A stretch of 64,000 nucleotides of DNA from Burkholderia paludis. Lineage in GTDB: Bacteria > Pseudomonadota > Gammaproteobacteria > Burkholderiales > Burkholderiaceae. Below, in pieces: positions 25,985 to 35,150 of this stretch. A model generated the notes under the pieces. The model saw only the letters and a program-made list of their open reading frames with translations, was not told the origin of the DNA and searched no databases. The DNA lies in assembly GCF_000732615.1 (NCBI RefSeq), contig NZ_JPGL01000012.1, forward strand, positions 142,749 to 206,748, in the 5' to 3' direction. Positions within the stretch are counted from its first letter, which is position 1. Each line of letters opens with the position of its first letter. A program made the translations under genes and the position numbers.

Positions 25985-27184
25985 TTACGCGGCCAGCGCC
26001 GCACCGTACGCGCGCACGAGGCGCGCGACGCCTTCCCGGATCGCGTCGACATCCGGCGCGGCGAACGACAGGCGCAGCGAGGCCGCGTCGACGTTGTCCG
26101 CGAAGAACGCCTTGCCCGGCACGAACACGACCTTGTTCGCGATCGCCTGTTGCAGCAGCACGTCCGACGACACCGCGCCGAGCCGCGCCCATACGAACAT
26201 GCCGCCTTCGGGACGATGGCATTCGATCGCGTCGCCGAAACCGTCGCGCAACGCGTCGTACATCGCATCGCATTTGCGGCGATAGGCCGCCGCGATGCGC
26301 GGCAGATGGCGTTCGAGCGCGCCGTCCGCCAGATAGTCGGCGGCGATCGCCTGCGTCCAGGGCGTGCTGCACAGGTCGACCGTCTGCTTCGCGATCACGC
26401 AGCGCCGCGCGATCTCGGCCGGCGCGATCGTCCAGCCCACGCGCAGCCCCGGCGCGACGATCTTCGACAGGCTCGCGAAGTGCACGATCCAGTCGCGCGC
26501 GCCGTCCACCTCGTCTGCCAGCGCGAGCATCGACGGCACGGCTTCGCCCGCGAAACGCAGGTCGCCGTACGGATCGTCCTCGACGATCAGGAAACGGTAC
26601 TGCACCGCGAGCCGCAGCAGCTTCAACCGCCGCTCGCGCGTGAGCGTCGCGCCGGTCGGGTTCGCGAAGGTCGGGACCGTGTAGAGCAGCTTCGGCTGCG
26701 CGATCGCGCCGGACGCGAGCTGGTCGCCGAGACGATCGACGTCGAGACCCGCGCCGTCGACCGGGATCGTCGCGATGCGCGCCTGCTGCAGGCGCATCGC
26801 CTGCAGCGTCGCCGGATAGGCGGGCTGTTCGGTCAGCACGAGGTCGCCGGGCGCCACCATCACGCGCAGCAGCAGGTCGAGGCCCTGCTGCGAGCCGGTC
26901 GTCACGAGCAGCTCGGCCGGCGTGCACGATGCGCCGCGGCGCGCCATCAGCGCGATCAGTTGCTGCTTCAGTTCGACGAGGCCGTCGGTCGGGCCGTATT
27001 GCAGGCAGCGCACGGGCTGCGCATACGCGCGCGCGGCCGCGGCGTTCAGGCCGTCGACGTCGAACAGATCGCTGGCCGGATAGCCGCCCGCGAACGAGAT
27101 CATGCCCGGTTCGGACAGGTACTTGAACAGTTCGCGGATCGGCGAGCCGGCGGGATTCTGGAATGAGGAAGTGAACGCGTACAT
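25985..27184 (-). CDS. PLP-dependent aminotransferase, class I/II (MocR-like core without HTH)
   Basis: A fold-type I aminotransferase of 399 aa resembling 2-aminoadipate/aromatic aminotransferases (LysN/ARO8 type): MISFAGGYPASDLFD, CLQYGPTDGLVELKQQL, TTGSQQGLDLLLRV, VEDDPYGDLRF. The PLP Lys is in HFASLSKIVAPGLRVGWT, and the substrate carboxylate Arg is in ASLRLSFAAP. There is no helix-turn-helix region, so it is an enzyme rather than a MocR regulator. The ATG at 27184 is at the family's normal N-terminus; the longer reading is Pro/Arg-rich noise. It heads a transcript with the 63-aa gene and perhaps the flavoprotein. Confidence 0.9.
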   Translation of the reverse strand: MYAFTSSFQNPAGSPIRELFKYLSEPGMISFAGGYPASDLFDVDGLNAAAARAYAQPVRCLQYGPTDGLVELKQQLIALMARRGASCTPAELLVTTGSQQGLDLLLRVMVAPGDLVLTEQPAYPATLQAMRLQQARIATIPVDGAGLDVDRLGDQLASGAIAQPKLLYTVPTFANPTGATLTRERRLKLLRLAVQYRFLIVEDDPYGDLRFAGEAVPSMLALADEVDGARDWIVHFASLSKIVAPGLRVGWTIAPAEIARRCVIAKQTVDLCSTPWTQAIAADYLADGALERHLPRIAAAYRRKCDAMYDALRDGFGDAIECHRPEGGMFVWARLGAVSSDVLLQQAIANKVVFVPGKAFFADNVDAASLRLSFAAPDVDAIREGVARLVRAYGAALAA

Positions 27185-27541
27185 GTCGTCGAGAGCTGGA
27201 GGGCACGGGGCCGGGATAGCCGCCGGGTGCCGGCCGCCGTGGCGCTTCCGGCGCACGGCGGTGAAATCGAGCCACGATTGTCGAGAGTCATTAACGCGTC
27301 GGCAAACGATATCTATGCACTAGGTCTTGCGGTTTGGTCATCACTTGGGGCATGGCAGAACACTACGGGCCGTGACGTGCGCGGGCGTGTCGACGCCGGG
27401 TTCCGGGCGCCCGTTCGCGCCGACGGCACGATCCGGCCGATCGTTTCGCGCGGCGGGCCCCTTTTGCCGGCCCCGCCTGCCCTGCCTGCCGGGCGCGCCG
27501 GGTCAGCGCGCCGGTTCAACGCACCGGTTCAACGTACTGGG
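27185..27541. other. intergenic region, minus-strand genes either side
   Basis: 357 nt without a supported gene. The low-coordinate side is the aminotransferase promoter and is relatively AT-rich near 27300-27350. The high-coordinate end carries degenerate 13-bp tandem units. Confidence 0.55.
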
Positions 27542-27559
27542 TCAGCGCGCCGGATCGGC
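27495..27559 (+). repeat. five degenerate 13-bp tandem units
   Basis: Consensus GCGCCGGKTCARC; five consecutive units, two identical at 12 of 13 positions. The array spans the stop codon (27542) of the glycosidase-like lipoprotein gene, so unit changes could alter its C-terminus. Confidence 0.6.
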
Positions 27560-28501
27560 GAGCCCGGCCGGCGGCCTCGCCGTCCACGCGGAAAGCGCGC
27601 GCGCGAGATCGTCCGACACATAGTGCGGGCCGTCGAACAGATAGACCGGATAGCCGCGATACGCGAGCAGTTGCCGGCCCAGCTCGTCGGCGCTGGCCGC
27701 GCGGAACCCGCCATGCTCGGCCGGCCGGAACGCCTCCGCGATGACCCGCACGCGTCGCTTGCCCAGCCTTGCAACGAGTTCGTCGACGTAGGTGCGCGCG
27801 ACATACGGCTCGCGGGCGTAGACGCCGCAACCGTCCTGGAAGAACACGCCGACGTCGGCGGGCAGCCACGCCGCGAGCCAGTCGGCCAGCGCCTTTCCGC
27901 CGATATTGGTCTGGTCGTACACGCTCACCCAAAGCGGACGGGGCAGCCGCTGCAGGACGGCGGCGAGCCGGGGCGCGTCCTGCCAGGTCGGATCGATCTC
28001 GACCGGGAAGTAGTAGCCGGTCACGTGCAGCGGGACCGATGCGCGCGCCACGTCCAGCGACTGCGCGGCGAGTGTCTCCAGATGGGTGCGCGCCCGCTTC
28101 TCGTCCTGGTAGCCGGCCAGCCCGAGGATCACGTTGGCGGCCCACGGCTCGCGGCCGATGCGCGCCCAATCGGGCACGTGCGCCGCCGCCGGGATGCCGG
28201 TGCCGGCGAGATACGCGGTATCGTCGACGACGGTCCATTGAATCAGCAGGTCGCGTACGCCGAGCACCTGCCAGTGGCCGACCGGATTCGTCGTCGCGTT
28301 GTCCAGCTGCCAGACGATGCCGTCGGCCTGCACGTCGTGCGCGGTCCAGCTGCAGGCGGCCACGACGAGCGACGCGCCGAGCGCCGCGAGCGACGCCGCC
28401 CGGCGCGAACGCGGCGCGCCGGCGGGCGGGCGCGCCGGGCGCCTGCGCCGGCCCATGCGCTGCCGGATCTTGCGCAACATCGCGATCGCATACGTGGTCA
28501 T
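27542..28501 (-). CDS. DUF4434-like putative glycoside hydrolase lipoprotein
   Basis: The 319-aa protein has a very basic N-terminus, a hydrophobic stretch and a lipobox (SLVVAAC), so it is probably lipid-anchored. The rest looks like a TIM-barrel glycosidase: YYFPVEIDPTW, LPRPLWVSVYDQTN, VGVFFQDGCGVYA and VRVIAEAFRP mark successive strand ends, with Asp/Glu at likely catalytic positions. GGGGAG precedes the ATG at 28501. It lies 106 nt downstream of the deacetylase-like gene in the exopolysaccharide locus, suggesting that it trims or modifies the secreted glycan. Family assignment is from pattern memory. Confidence 0.7.
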   Translation of the reverse strand: MTTYAIAMLRKIRQRMGRRRRPARPPAGAPRSRRAASLAALGASLVVAACSWTAHDVQADGIVWQLDNATTNPVGHWQVLGVRDLLIQWTVVDDTAYLAGTGIPAAAHVPDWARIGREPWAANVILGLAGYQDEKRARTHLETLAAQSLDVARASVPLHVTGYYFPVEIDPTWQDAPRLAAVLQRLPRPLWVSVYDQTNIGGKALADWLAAWLPADVGVFFQDGCGVYAREPYVARTYVDELVARLGKRRVRVIAEAFRPAEHGGFRAASADELGRQLLAYRGYPVYLFDGPHYVSDDLARALSAWTARPPAGLADPAR

Positions 28502-28607
28502 CGCCGGCTCCCCGCAAGCATGCCTGCGCGTCATCGTAGCGGCCCGGATACGAACGTGCGACCCGCGTTGCCGCCGCGGGTCGCACGAAGCTGCCGTTAC
28601 GCCGTCG

Positions 28608-30251
28608 TCACTTGGCCGTCGTGCCGTCCACCCACTTGTAGCCGAGGTTCGTGATGCCGGAGATGAGGCTCTGGAAGTCCTGGTACGCCGGCAAGTTGAG
28701 ATCGGGCTCGAGCCAGTACGGATGGAAGAAGAACGACGCGAAGCCGTCGCGCACCGCCAGGCCGTACTGGGCATTGGTGACGAGTTGCTGCCACGTGTAC
28801 GTGATGCACGAGAACTTGTCGATACTGCAGATATCGTACTGGATGCTGCCGAGGTTCTCCGGAATGATCCGTTCTCCGTAGTAATCGGAGTTGATGATGT
28901 ACGGGAAGAACTGTCCGGCCGAGAAGTCCTGGTTGGCGGCGCCCGTCCCGAGTTGCGGGTTGGTCGCGGTGTAGTACACGGCCCGCTGGAACGTGGTGGT
29001 AAACGTCGCGGCCGTCGCCGTCGCCGCATCCGGCGACATCTGGTACTGCGGCGCGGCCCAGCCGACCACCTTGTAGCCGTTGGTCGTGAACTCGGCCAGC
29101 CCGTCGGCCATCCTGCCTTCCGCCCATTGCACGGAATCCTCGTCGACCGGCCGGTTCTGCACCGCATACCAGAACTCGTAGTCGCTGCCGCTCACCGCGT
29201 TCTCGACATTCGGCGTCGAATCGTACTGGTGCGTATAGCCGTGCATGATGATCGATCCGCCGTGCGCCAGCGCATAGTTCAGCGCGCTCTTCAGGCCCGT
29301 GGCCTGCGCCAGGTGGATCGTCTCCGCCACGCCGCCGTTGTAGTAGCCGTTCGGGTCCGTATACAGCGGGATGGTGGCCATCGTGAACGGAATCTTCTTC
29401 GAGTACAGGTAGTTCGTCAGCTGCTGCATCGAAGTGGTCGTCGTATAGGCGTCGAGATCCTCCAGCCGGACGAGTGCGCGATGATTCACCGCCGCATTGG
29501 TCTGCAGGATGTCATGCAGGATGTCGCATATCACCAGGTAGCGATCCGTCGGTCCGATGTACGAAAACGGCACGTCCGCGAAATACCAGAAGTTGCCCGA
29601 GCGCATCACGTACGGCGTCGAGGCGCCGCTCTGGCTGTTCGTGATGGTGACGAGCGCCTGCGCCTTGGACGTATTGAGAATCTGCGTCAGTCCGACGTCC
29701 GGGTCCGCGCTGATGACGCCGGTCGACGAGTTATAGGCGTAGTACTTGACCATCGACAGGTTCTTGTACGTGACCGTATCGTAGAAGCCCGGGTTCGGAT
29801 TGCTCGCCGATGGCGTCGCGTTCATCCCCGCGAGGCCGAGAAAGCTGAACCCGAAGGTCTGGTTGAACGTGTAGGCCGTGTTCCATGCCAGCTGCCACAG
29901 GTTGTACTTGAACCAGACCACGGTCTTGGTGGTGGTCATCACGTCGCTCATGAACGCCGTCGGAATCGGGTTGTTGTAGTAGTCGCCGATATAGAACGTG
30001 ACGTCGTGGCTGCCGACCATGCCCGCCGTGTAGTTCTGTATCGGCACCAGGTCGATCGTTGCGTTGAAATGCCCGAGCAGGTTCCTCAGCATGATGCTGT
30101 ACATCAGGCCCAGCTTCGAATACGGGTCGTTGGCCGGATTGTCGTACAGCACGAGCGTATGGGCGGTGGTGGCCTGCGCATGCGCGGTGCCCGGCAAGGT
30201 CATTTGCGCGAGTCCGGCCAGCAGGGCGATGACGATCAAGATCTTTTTCAT
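28608..30251 (-). CDS. exported DUF2334 polysaccharide-deacetylase-like protein
   Basis: A secreted protein of 547 aa (signal MKKILIVIALLAGLAQMTLPGTAHA). The C-terminal 300 residues have a deacetylase-like NodB/DUF2334 layout: RALVRLEDLDAYT near the metal-site Asp, the SIIMHGYTHQYDS His motif, and FFFHPYWLEP near the end. The N-terminal half (YDNPANDPYSKLGLMYSIMLRNLLGHF) is a domain often found before DUF2334. GGGAGA precedes the ATG. It follows the small secreted gene by 12 nt, so they are co-transcribed. It likely deacetylates or binds the glycan made by the divergent NfrAB pair. Confidence 0.8.
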   Translation of the reverse strand: MKKILIVIALLAGLAQMTLPGTAHAQATTAHTLVLYDNPANDPYSKLGLMYSIMLRNLLGHFNATIDLVPIQNYTAGMVGSHDVTFYIGDYYNNPIPTAFMSDVMTTTKTVVWFKYNLWQLAWNTAYTFNQTFGFSFLGLAGMNATPSASNPNPGFYDTVTYKNLSMVKYYAYNSSTGVISADPDVGLTQILNTSKAQALVTITNSQSGASTPYVMRSGNFWYFADVPFSYIGPTDRYLVICDILHDILQTNAAVNHRALVRLEDLDAYTTTTSMQQLTNYLYSKKIPFTMATIPLYTDPNGYYNGGVAETIHLAQATGLKSALNYALAHGGSIIMHGYTHQYDSTPNVENAVSGSDYEFWYAVQNRPVDEDSVQWAEGRMADGLAEFTTNGYKVVGWAAPQYQMSPDAATATAATFTTTFQRAVYYTATNPQLGTGAANQDFSAGQFFPYIINSDYYGERIIPENLGSIQYDICSIDKFSCITYTWQQLVTNAQYGLAVRDGFASFFFHPYWLEPDLNLPAYQDFQSLISGITNLGYKWVDGTTAK

Positions 30252-30263
30252 GGCCGTTTCTCC

Positions 30264-30560
30264 CTAGTCGCGTTCCACGTTGCCGCCGGTTTTCTTGACG
30301 GAACTCCGGCTGAATGGCGGGCGCCCCGATTCCTTGTATGCCTTTTCCCAGTCCTCGTCGGACATGCCGGCCTTCACGTTCATGTGAGCGGAGCCGTTCG
30401 GCAACGGCGGCGGCTTGATCTTCGAGACCGACGTCTTGCTGGTCTCCTGCGCATGCGCATCCTGAACGACGACCGCGAATACAAGCGTGGAAATCAATGC
30501 GACGACTGATCCGACGGTGCTCAACCCGTTTCGAAGCAATTGGCCGTGATGAGAATTCAT
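30264..30560 (-). CDS. small exported protein of the glycan locus, 98 aa
   Basis: Signal peptide (about residues 15-38, ending QDAHA) followed by a 60-residue polar region rich in Lys, Pro and Ser (IKPPPLPNGSAHMNVKAG, SDEDWEKAYKESGRPPF). No family is recognised. AAAGG lies 8 nt before the ATG at 30560; an ATG 9 nt upstream abuts that site and is less likely. It is the first gene of the minus-strand operon opposite nfrB. It could be a periplasmic partner in glycan export. Confidence 0.72.
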   Translation of the reverse strand: MNSHHGQLLRNGLSTVGSVVALISTLVFAVVVQDAHAQETSKTSVSKIKPPPLPNGSAHMNVKAGMSDEDWEKAYKESGRPPFSRSSVKKTGGNVERD

Positions 30561-31092
30561 GATTTTCATCCTTTGATATGCAAAATACCTTCACCTCATT
30601 AAAGGAACGAGCACGTCGAAACGCCATCGGCAATCCATGACGTCATGTCGTGATTTTTCACTACTCGATTGATAACAGACGAATAAATCCGGGCGGTGAT
30701 GGTTCGACATTCAAGCTAGAACCGTACCATCCGTCGCAAATGAGTACAGGACAAGGCGACGAAATCGACACATCGATGCGCTTCTGAATTGCATCGGAAA
30801 AACGTTTCAGCGATGCAACGCAACTGTCCGCGAGAATTTAATCGGATGAACGCGCAAGGCCTGCTCGTACGATTCAGGGAAAACCAGTTATCCGCTGCGT
30901 TTTTAAAATGGCCGTGCGGCAATCGCGCCGGGCTGCATGCGCGCGCAACGACACTCGTCGTGCCGAATGGTCGGGTCGAACACACCCCGTCCGGCATGCG
31001 ACCGGCGCAAGCGCGCGCCGATGTCGCGTCGCCCGCGTCCATCGCACCGCGGCGCGCGCGAATGCGACATTTCATCAGGCCGGTCGGCCGCG

Positions 31093-31110
31093 TGTTTCAG
31101 CACTGAAACA
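31093..31110 (+). promoter_or_regulatory. enhancer-like palindrome TGTTTCAG-CA-CTGAAACA
   Basis: A perfect 8-bp inverted repeat with a 2-bp centre. It ends 74 bp before the -24 element at 31184, a normal distance for upstream activating sites of sigma-54 enhancer-binding proteins. The bound protein is not known from sequence. Confidence 0.6.
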
Positions 31111-31183
31111 TTTGGCGCGGCTCCGGCGGAGCGCGCCCGGGCGGCACGCGCCGACGCCCGGAACGCCAAGGGCGACGCGGCGA

Positions 31184-31200
31184 TGGCGCACGACTTGCTT
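31184..31200 (+). promoter_or_regulatory. sigma-54 (-24/-12) promoter
   Basis: TGGCGCACGACTTGCTT matches TGGCAC-N5-TTGCW at all but one conserved position and keeps the strict GG-N10-GC spacing. It is oriented toward nfrB, 274 nt upstream of its ATG, with an enhancer-like palindrome at the expected distance. Confidence 0.6.
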
Positions 31201-31473
31201 CATCGGCAGTGTGTAACGGAGACGGTGCGCGGGGCGTATTGCGCAAGTGCCGGACGAAGAACGGCGGCACGCGTCGACGCATGCAGGGGCGGAAGCAAAC
31301 AGTCGGGACACCGGCTTTCAACAAGTCATCCACCGAACGCGTTGCATCGATCGCGATGTCGCGTGACGCACACCATGGTGTGGACATGACGGGGCGGCGA
31401 GGACGAGGAGCGTTTCTTCCTGCGCCGATACGAGTCTGAATAATCCAATAAAAGATAAAGCAGCGGAATAAAG

Positions 31474-33420
31474 ATGGATAATATGATATGGAGTGCGTAT
31501 TTATATGCACTTAATTTTGTTGCCATTCTGACCGCCATTGTCATCCTGGTAAGCACGCTGGATGACCTCACGCTGGACGCCTGCTATTGGTCATTTGAAA
31601 TCGGGCGCATCCTGCGCCGTGAGAAAACGCAAACGGTCGATATCGCGATGCTGCGCGCGCTGGACGAACGCCATCTGGCGTTGATGGTGCCGGCGTGGAA
31701 AGAGTATGACGTGATCGCCAAGATGATCGAGAACACCCTGGCGACGCTCGAGTACGAGCGATACGTGATCTTCGTCGGCACCTATCACAATGATGCCGAA
31801 ACCACGGCCGAGGTCGAGCGGATGGTGCGCCGGTATCCGGGCCGCGTCACGCGCGCGACGGTCATGAACGACGGGCCCACCTGCAAGGCCGACTGCCTGA
31901 ACTGGATCGTCGAAGCCATCCTGCGCTACGAAGCGGTCCACCACGTCCGGTTCGCGGGCGTCGTGATGCACGACTGCGAGGACGTGATTCACCCGGTCGA
32001 ACTCAAGTACCTGAACCACGCGATCGCGGACAGCGACCTGGTCCAGCTTCCCGTCCTGTCGTTGCCGAGGAAATGGAACGAATTCGTCGCCGGATGCTAC
32101 ATGGACGACTTCAGCGAATCGCACCAGAAGGACATGCCGGTCCGCGGCCGCCTGACCGGCGTCGTCCCCGGCGCGGGTGTCGCATCGTGCTACAGCCGGC
32201 GCTCGATCGAAGCGGCGATGAAGGAGCGCAACGGGTGCCCGTTCAACACGTGCTCGCTGACCGAGGACTATGACTTCAGCTTCCGGCTGAAGGAGCTGGG
32301 CATGAAGGAAACCTTCGCCCGCATCCCGCTTTCCGGCACGCCGGCCGACGGCGCGCCCCGGCGCTCGAACGACCACGCGCACCGCAACCTGCTGGCCACG
32401 CGCGAATACTTTCCGAAGACGTTCCGGACCGCCTACCGGCAGCGTTCGCGCTGGATCCTCGGCATTGCGTTTCAGGGCTGGGAACAGCTCGGCTGGAAAG
32501 GCGACCTCCTCACCCGCTACCTGTTCTTCCACGATCGCAAGGGCATCGTCACGTCGCTGTTCTCGGTGATCGCGTACGGCGTGCTGTTCAACTTCCTGAT
32601 GCTTGCCGCGCTCCGGAACGCCGGCCACGTGATCCCCGCCGGCGCCTCCGTCGTCATGGCGGGCCACTGGGTCACGCCGCTGCTGTGGGTGAACAGCGTC
32701 ATGCTGCTTGCGCGCGCCGGGCAGCGCTTTCATTTCGTCAGCCGGTTGAACGGCCCGCTCCAGGGGTTCCTGTCGATTCCACGGATGTTCGTCAACAACC
32801 TGATCAATTTCTCCGCGGTCTGCCGCGCCTGGCGCATCTATCTCGGCCACCTCGCGAGCGGCAAGCCCATCGCGTGGGACAAGACCAGTCATATCTACCT
32901 GTCGAACGAAGCGCTCGGGAAGACGCGCCTCAAGATCGGCGAGATCCTGGTCGGCTGGGGCGTGGTCACGCTGGAGCAACTGCAGGCGAGCCTCGAGAAG
33001 CAACTGACCTGCGGCAGGCGGCTCGGCGAGTTGCTGATCGAGGCCAGCGCGCTGTCCGCCGAATCGCTGGCGGACGCGATCGCCGAGCAGGCGGACCTCC
33101 CCCGGGTGAGCCTCGGCAACGTGGCGGTCGGCCACTTCGCGAACTCGCTGGCATTCGAGCTGCAATACGCGTACCGGGCGATTCCGTTCTCGACGGCCGA
33201 CGACGGCACGTTGAACGTCGCGGTCGGGCGGCCGCTCACGCAGGACGAGCAGGACGTCATGCGGCGCGGCGCGCGCGCGAGGGTGGCCTATTTCATCGCC
33301 TGCGATGCGGAAATCGCCGCCGAGCTCGCCCGCCATTCGCGCTTCGTCGACATCGCCCGCGTGCGCGACGGCGCGCCGGACGCGCAACCCGTCTCCAAAC
33401 CGTCGGGAGAGCAGGCATGA
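31474..33420 (+). CDS. nfrB: NfrB-like glycosyltransferase 2 with C-terminal MshEN domain
   Basis: An inner-membrane processive GT2 synthase of 648 aa. Order: TM helix (about 5-27); GT2 domain with the D-type motif VMHDCEDV, the TEDYD acid/base site and QRSRW (QxxRW); three or so TM helices (about 350-440); then an MshEN domain. The last contains two 24-residue motifs (about 487-510 and 516-539) separated by exactly five residues, the layout that binds c-di-GMP in MshE and E. coli NfrB. The GGA-type ribosome site is weak. The stop overlaps the nfrA start (ATGA). Predicted to polymerise an extracellular glycan when c-di-GMP is high. Confidence 0.9.
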   Translation: MDNMIWSAYLYALNFVAILTAIVILVSTLDDLTLDACYWSFEIGRILRREKTQTVDIAMLRALDERHLALMVPAWKEYDVIAKMIENTLATLEYERYVIFVGTYHNDAETTAEVERMVRRYPGRVTRATVMNDGPTCKADCLNWIVEAILRYEAVHHVRFAGVVMHDCEDVIHPVELKYLNHAIADSDLVQLPVLSLPRKWNEFVAGCYMDDFSESHQKDMPVRGRLTGVVPGAGVASCYSRRSIEAAMKERNGCPFNTCSLTEDYDFSFRLKELGMKETFARIPLSGTPADGAPRRSNDHAHRNLLATREYFPKTFRTAYRQRSRWILGIAFQGWEQLGWKGDLLTRYLFFHDRKGIVTSLFSVIAYGVLFNFLMLAALRNAGHVIPAGASVVMAGHWVTPLLWVNSVMLLARAGQRFHFVSRLNGPLQGFLSIPRMFVNNLINFSAVCRAWRIYLGHLASGKPIAWDKTSHIYLSNEALGKTRLKIGEILVGWGVVTLEQLQASLEKQLTCGRRLGELLIEASALSAESLADAIAEQADLPRVSLGNVAVGHFANSLAFELQYAYRAIPFSTADDGTLNVAVGRPLTQDEQDVMRRGARARVAYFIACDAEIAAELARHSRFVDIARVRDGAPDAQPVSKPSGEQA

Positions 33421-35111
33421 AGCATTCGAGACTCCCGATCGCGATCGACCTCGGGCGCTGCGCGCGCTCGAGCGTCGTGGCGCTTGCCGTCGCGCTGGCC
33501 TGGCACGCGCCGGCCGCCGCCGCCCAGCCGCTGACGCCCCGGGCCTACAGGCTCGCCGACAGCGCGTACAAGGCGATCGACGCCGGCGACCTGCCCCGCG
33601 CGGAAGCGTATGCGTCGCGCGCCCTCAGGATCCAGCCCGGAAGCGAACAGCTCGGGCTGCTGCTCGTCGACGTGCTGAGGCGGGAAGGAAAGGTCGACGA
33701 GGCGGACGCGAGGGTGGCGTCGCTGATCGTTCGTTTTCCGAAAAGTCCGGCGGTCCTCGCGCAGCATGGCTACATGGCGCAGCGGCAGATGCGCTACGCG
33801 GTTGCCTGCGCCGACTTCTCGGCCGCCGTCGCGACCGGGAAATGGAACAGGGAACAGCAGCGCAACCTGCGCCTCGCGTGGTCGGACAGCGCGCTCGCGG
33901 CGAATCGCCCGCACGAGGCCGGCGTCGCGCTGGCGCCGCTCGCCGATGAAAAATCGGCCGCGGTCCAGTTGCGCATCGCGCAGTTGAGCCTGCAGGCCGG
34001 TGACCGCGACACCGCAGTCCGCATGGCGGGCCTCGCGGCCGACGATGCCTCGACCGACGGCGAGCGCAACATGGCCGCGTCGATCGCGGCGCAGGCGCGG
34101 CAGGACGATCAGCCCGCCGACGCGCCGGCGGACGACGGCGCGCAACGGAAATTGCAGGAGGCCTACGACCTGCTGCGCGACCATAAGGATCGCGAGGCGC
34201 TCGACGCCTTCCAGGAAGGATTCGCCGGCGGCGCCGGCAACGCGATGAACTACGCGGACGCCGGCTATGCAGCCAAGCGGATCGGGTTGAACGACACGTC
34301 CATCGATCTGTTCGAGCACAGCCTCGACGCCGACGACAACGAACACACGTTCGATGCGCAGCACAAGTTCGGCTACCGGCGCGAAGTCGAGCAGCTTCAG
34401 CGCACCTGGGGCTTCGTGCTGAGCGCACCGTACCAGTCGGCCGCGTTCGGCCCGCAAGGCACGATCAGCGTGTTGCAGCCGGGGATCGAAGCGTACTGGC
34501 AGCCGCCGAAGATCGGCTACCAGAACGGACGCATCTTCCAGTTCTTCGTGCGCGGATACGGCACGGCCTACGACGGGACGGGCAACGTGACCGGCATGCC
34601 GACCGTGCAGGGTTCGGTGGGGGCGCGCTACAAGCCGATACCCGACCAGAACGTGGTGCTGACCGCCGAGCGGCTGTTCCACATCGGCAGCCTGTCGACG
34701 ACGGACTGGCTGATGCGCCTGGGTTATTCATCGGAAGCCGGCACCGACCTGATGGTGACCGAGCCGAGCTGGCGCAGCTGGCAGGCGTACGTCGAAGGCG
34801 CGTACTTCATTCGCGAGGGACGCTACATCATCTATTCGGAACTGCGTTACGGGCACACCTGGCGCCTGTCGACGCTCAGCGACCGGCTGACCGTCTACCC
34901 GCACGCCGCGATTGCCGGCGATCACGACAATCGCGAGCCGAACGAAACGGCGATCGGCGCGGGGCCCGGGGTCCAGTTGCGATACTGGTTTCGCGAGGGC
35001 CGCTACAGTGCGCCGGCAAGCTATCTGGATGTGACGGTGCAATACCGGTTCCCGTTGACGTCAGCGGCGCGCGCACGTGGTCTCGTGGTACGCGCGACAT
35101 TGTGGTTCTAA
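33417..35111 (+). CDS. nfrA: NfrA-like TPR / outer-membrane glycan exporter
   Basis: A 564-aa envelope protein whose ATG overlaps the nfrB stop. A signal peptide (ending HAPAAAA) leads into TPR-like helices (about 35-290: DSAYKAIDAGDLPRAEAYASRAL, AYDLLRDHKDREALDAFQEG, DAGYAAKRIGLNDTSIDLF). A C-terminal beta-barrel follows, rich in alternating aromatic strands and ending RATLWF with terminal Phe. This is the NfrA plan (TPR scaffold plus outer-membrane porin); E. coli NfrA is the phage N4 receptor and exports the NfrB product. It is shorter than E. coli NfrA (about 990 aa), mainly through fewer TPRs. Confidence 0.85.
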   Translation: MKHSRLPIAIDLGRCARSSVVALAVALAWHAPAAAAQPLTPRAYRLADSAYKAIDAGDLPRAEAYASRALRIQPGSEQLGLLLVDVLRREGKVDEADARVASLIVRFPKSPAVLAQHGYMAQRQMRYAVACADFSAAVATGKWNREQQRNLRLAWSDSALAANRPHEAGVALAPLADEKSAAVQLRIAQLSLQAGDRDTAVRMAGLAADDASTDGERNMAASIAAQARQDDQPADAPADDGAQRKLQEAYDLLRDHKDREALDAFQEGFAGGAGNAMNYADAGYAAKRIGLNDTSIDLFEHSLDADDNEHTFDAQHKFGYRREVEQLQRTWGFVLSAPYQSAAFGPQGTISVLQPGIEAYWQPPKIGYQNGRIFQFFVRGYGTAYDGTGNVTGMPTVQGSVGARYKPIPDQNVVLTAERLFHIGSLSTTDWLMRLGYSSEAGTDLMVTEPSWRSWQAYVEGAYFIREGRYIIYSELRYGHTWRLSTLSDRLTVYPHAAIAGDHDNREPNETAIGAGPGVQLRYWFREGRYSAPASYLDVTVQYRFPLTSAARARGLVVRATLWF

Positions 35112-35150
35112 CCGGCGGCGCTGACGCTTGCACCTGGATCGCGCTGCCGC

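Larger units (their letters stand above)
30561..31473. other. 913-bp divergent regulatory region of the glycan locus
   Basis: No coding sequence is supported between the two divergent glycan operons. It carries a 12-bp palindrome CATGACGTCATG (30636-30647) near the minus-strand operon. On the nfrB side it has an enhancer-like palindrome and a sigma-54 type -24/-12 element. A predicted start near 31211 would give nfrB a leader of about 260 nt. Confidence 0.6.

Noticed and set aside
28299..30509. 736-codon plus-strand frame across the deacetylase-like gene
   Set aside because: Antisense shadow; no domain, and it crosses two well-supported minus-strand genes with signal peptides.
30716..31389. 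Several 100-150 codon frames in the nfrB upstream region
   Set aside because: They overlap each other on both strands, lack ribosome sites and are interrupted by the regulatory motifs.
31591..33387. 598-codon frame antisense to nfrB
   Set aside because: Shadow frame; the plus strand has GT2 and MshEN motifs.
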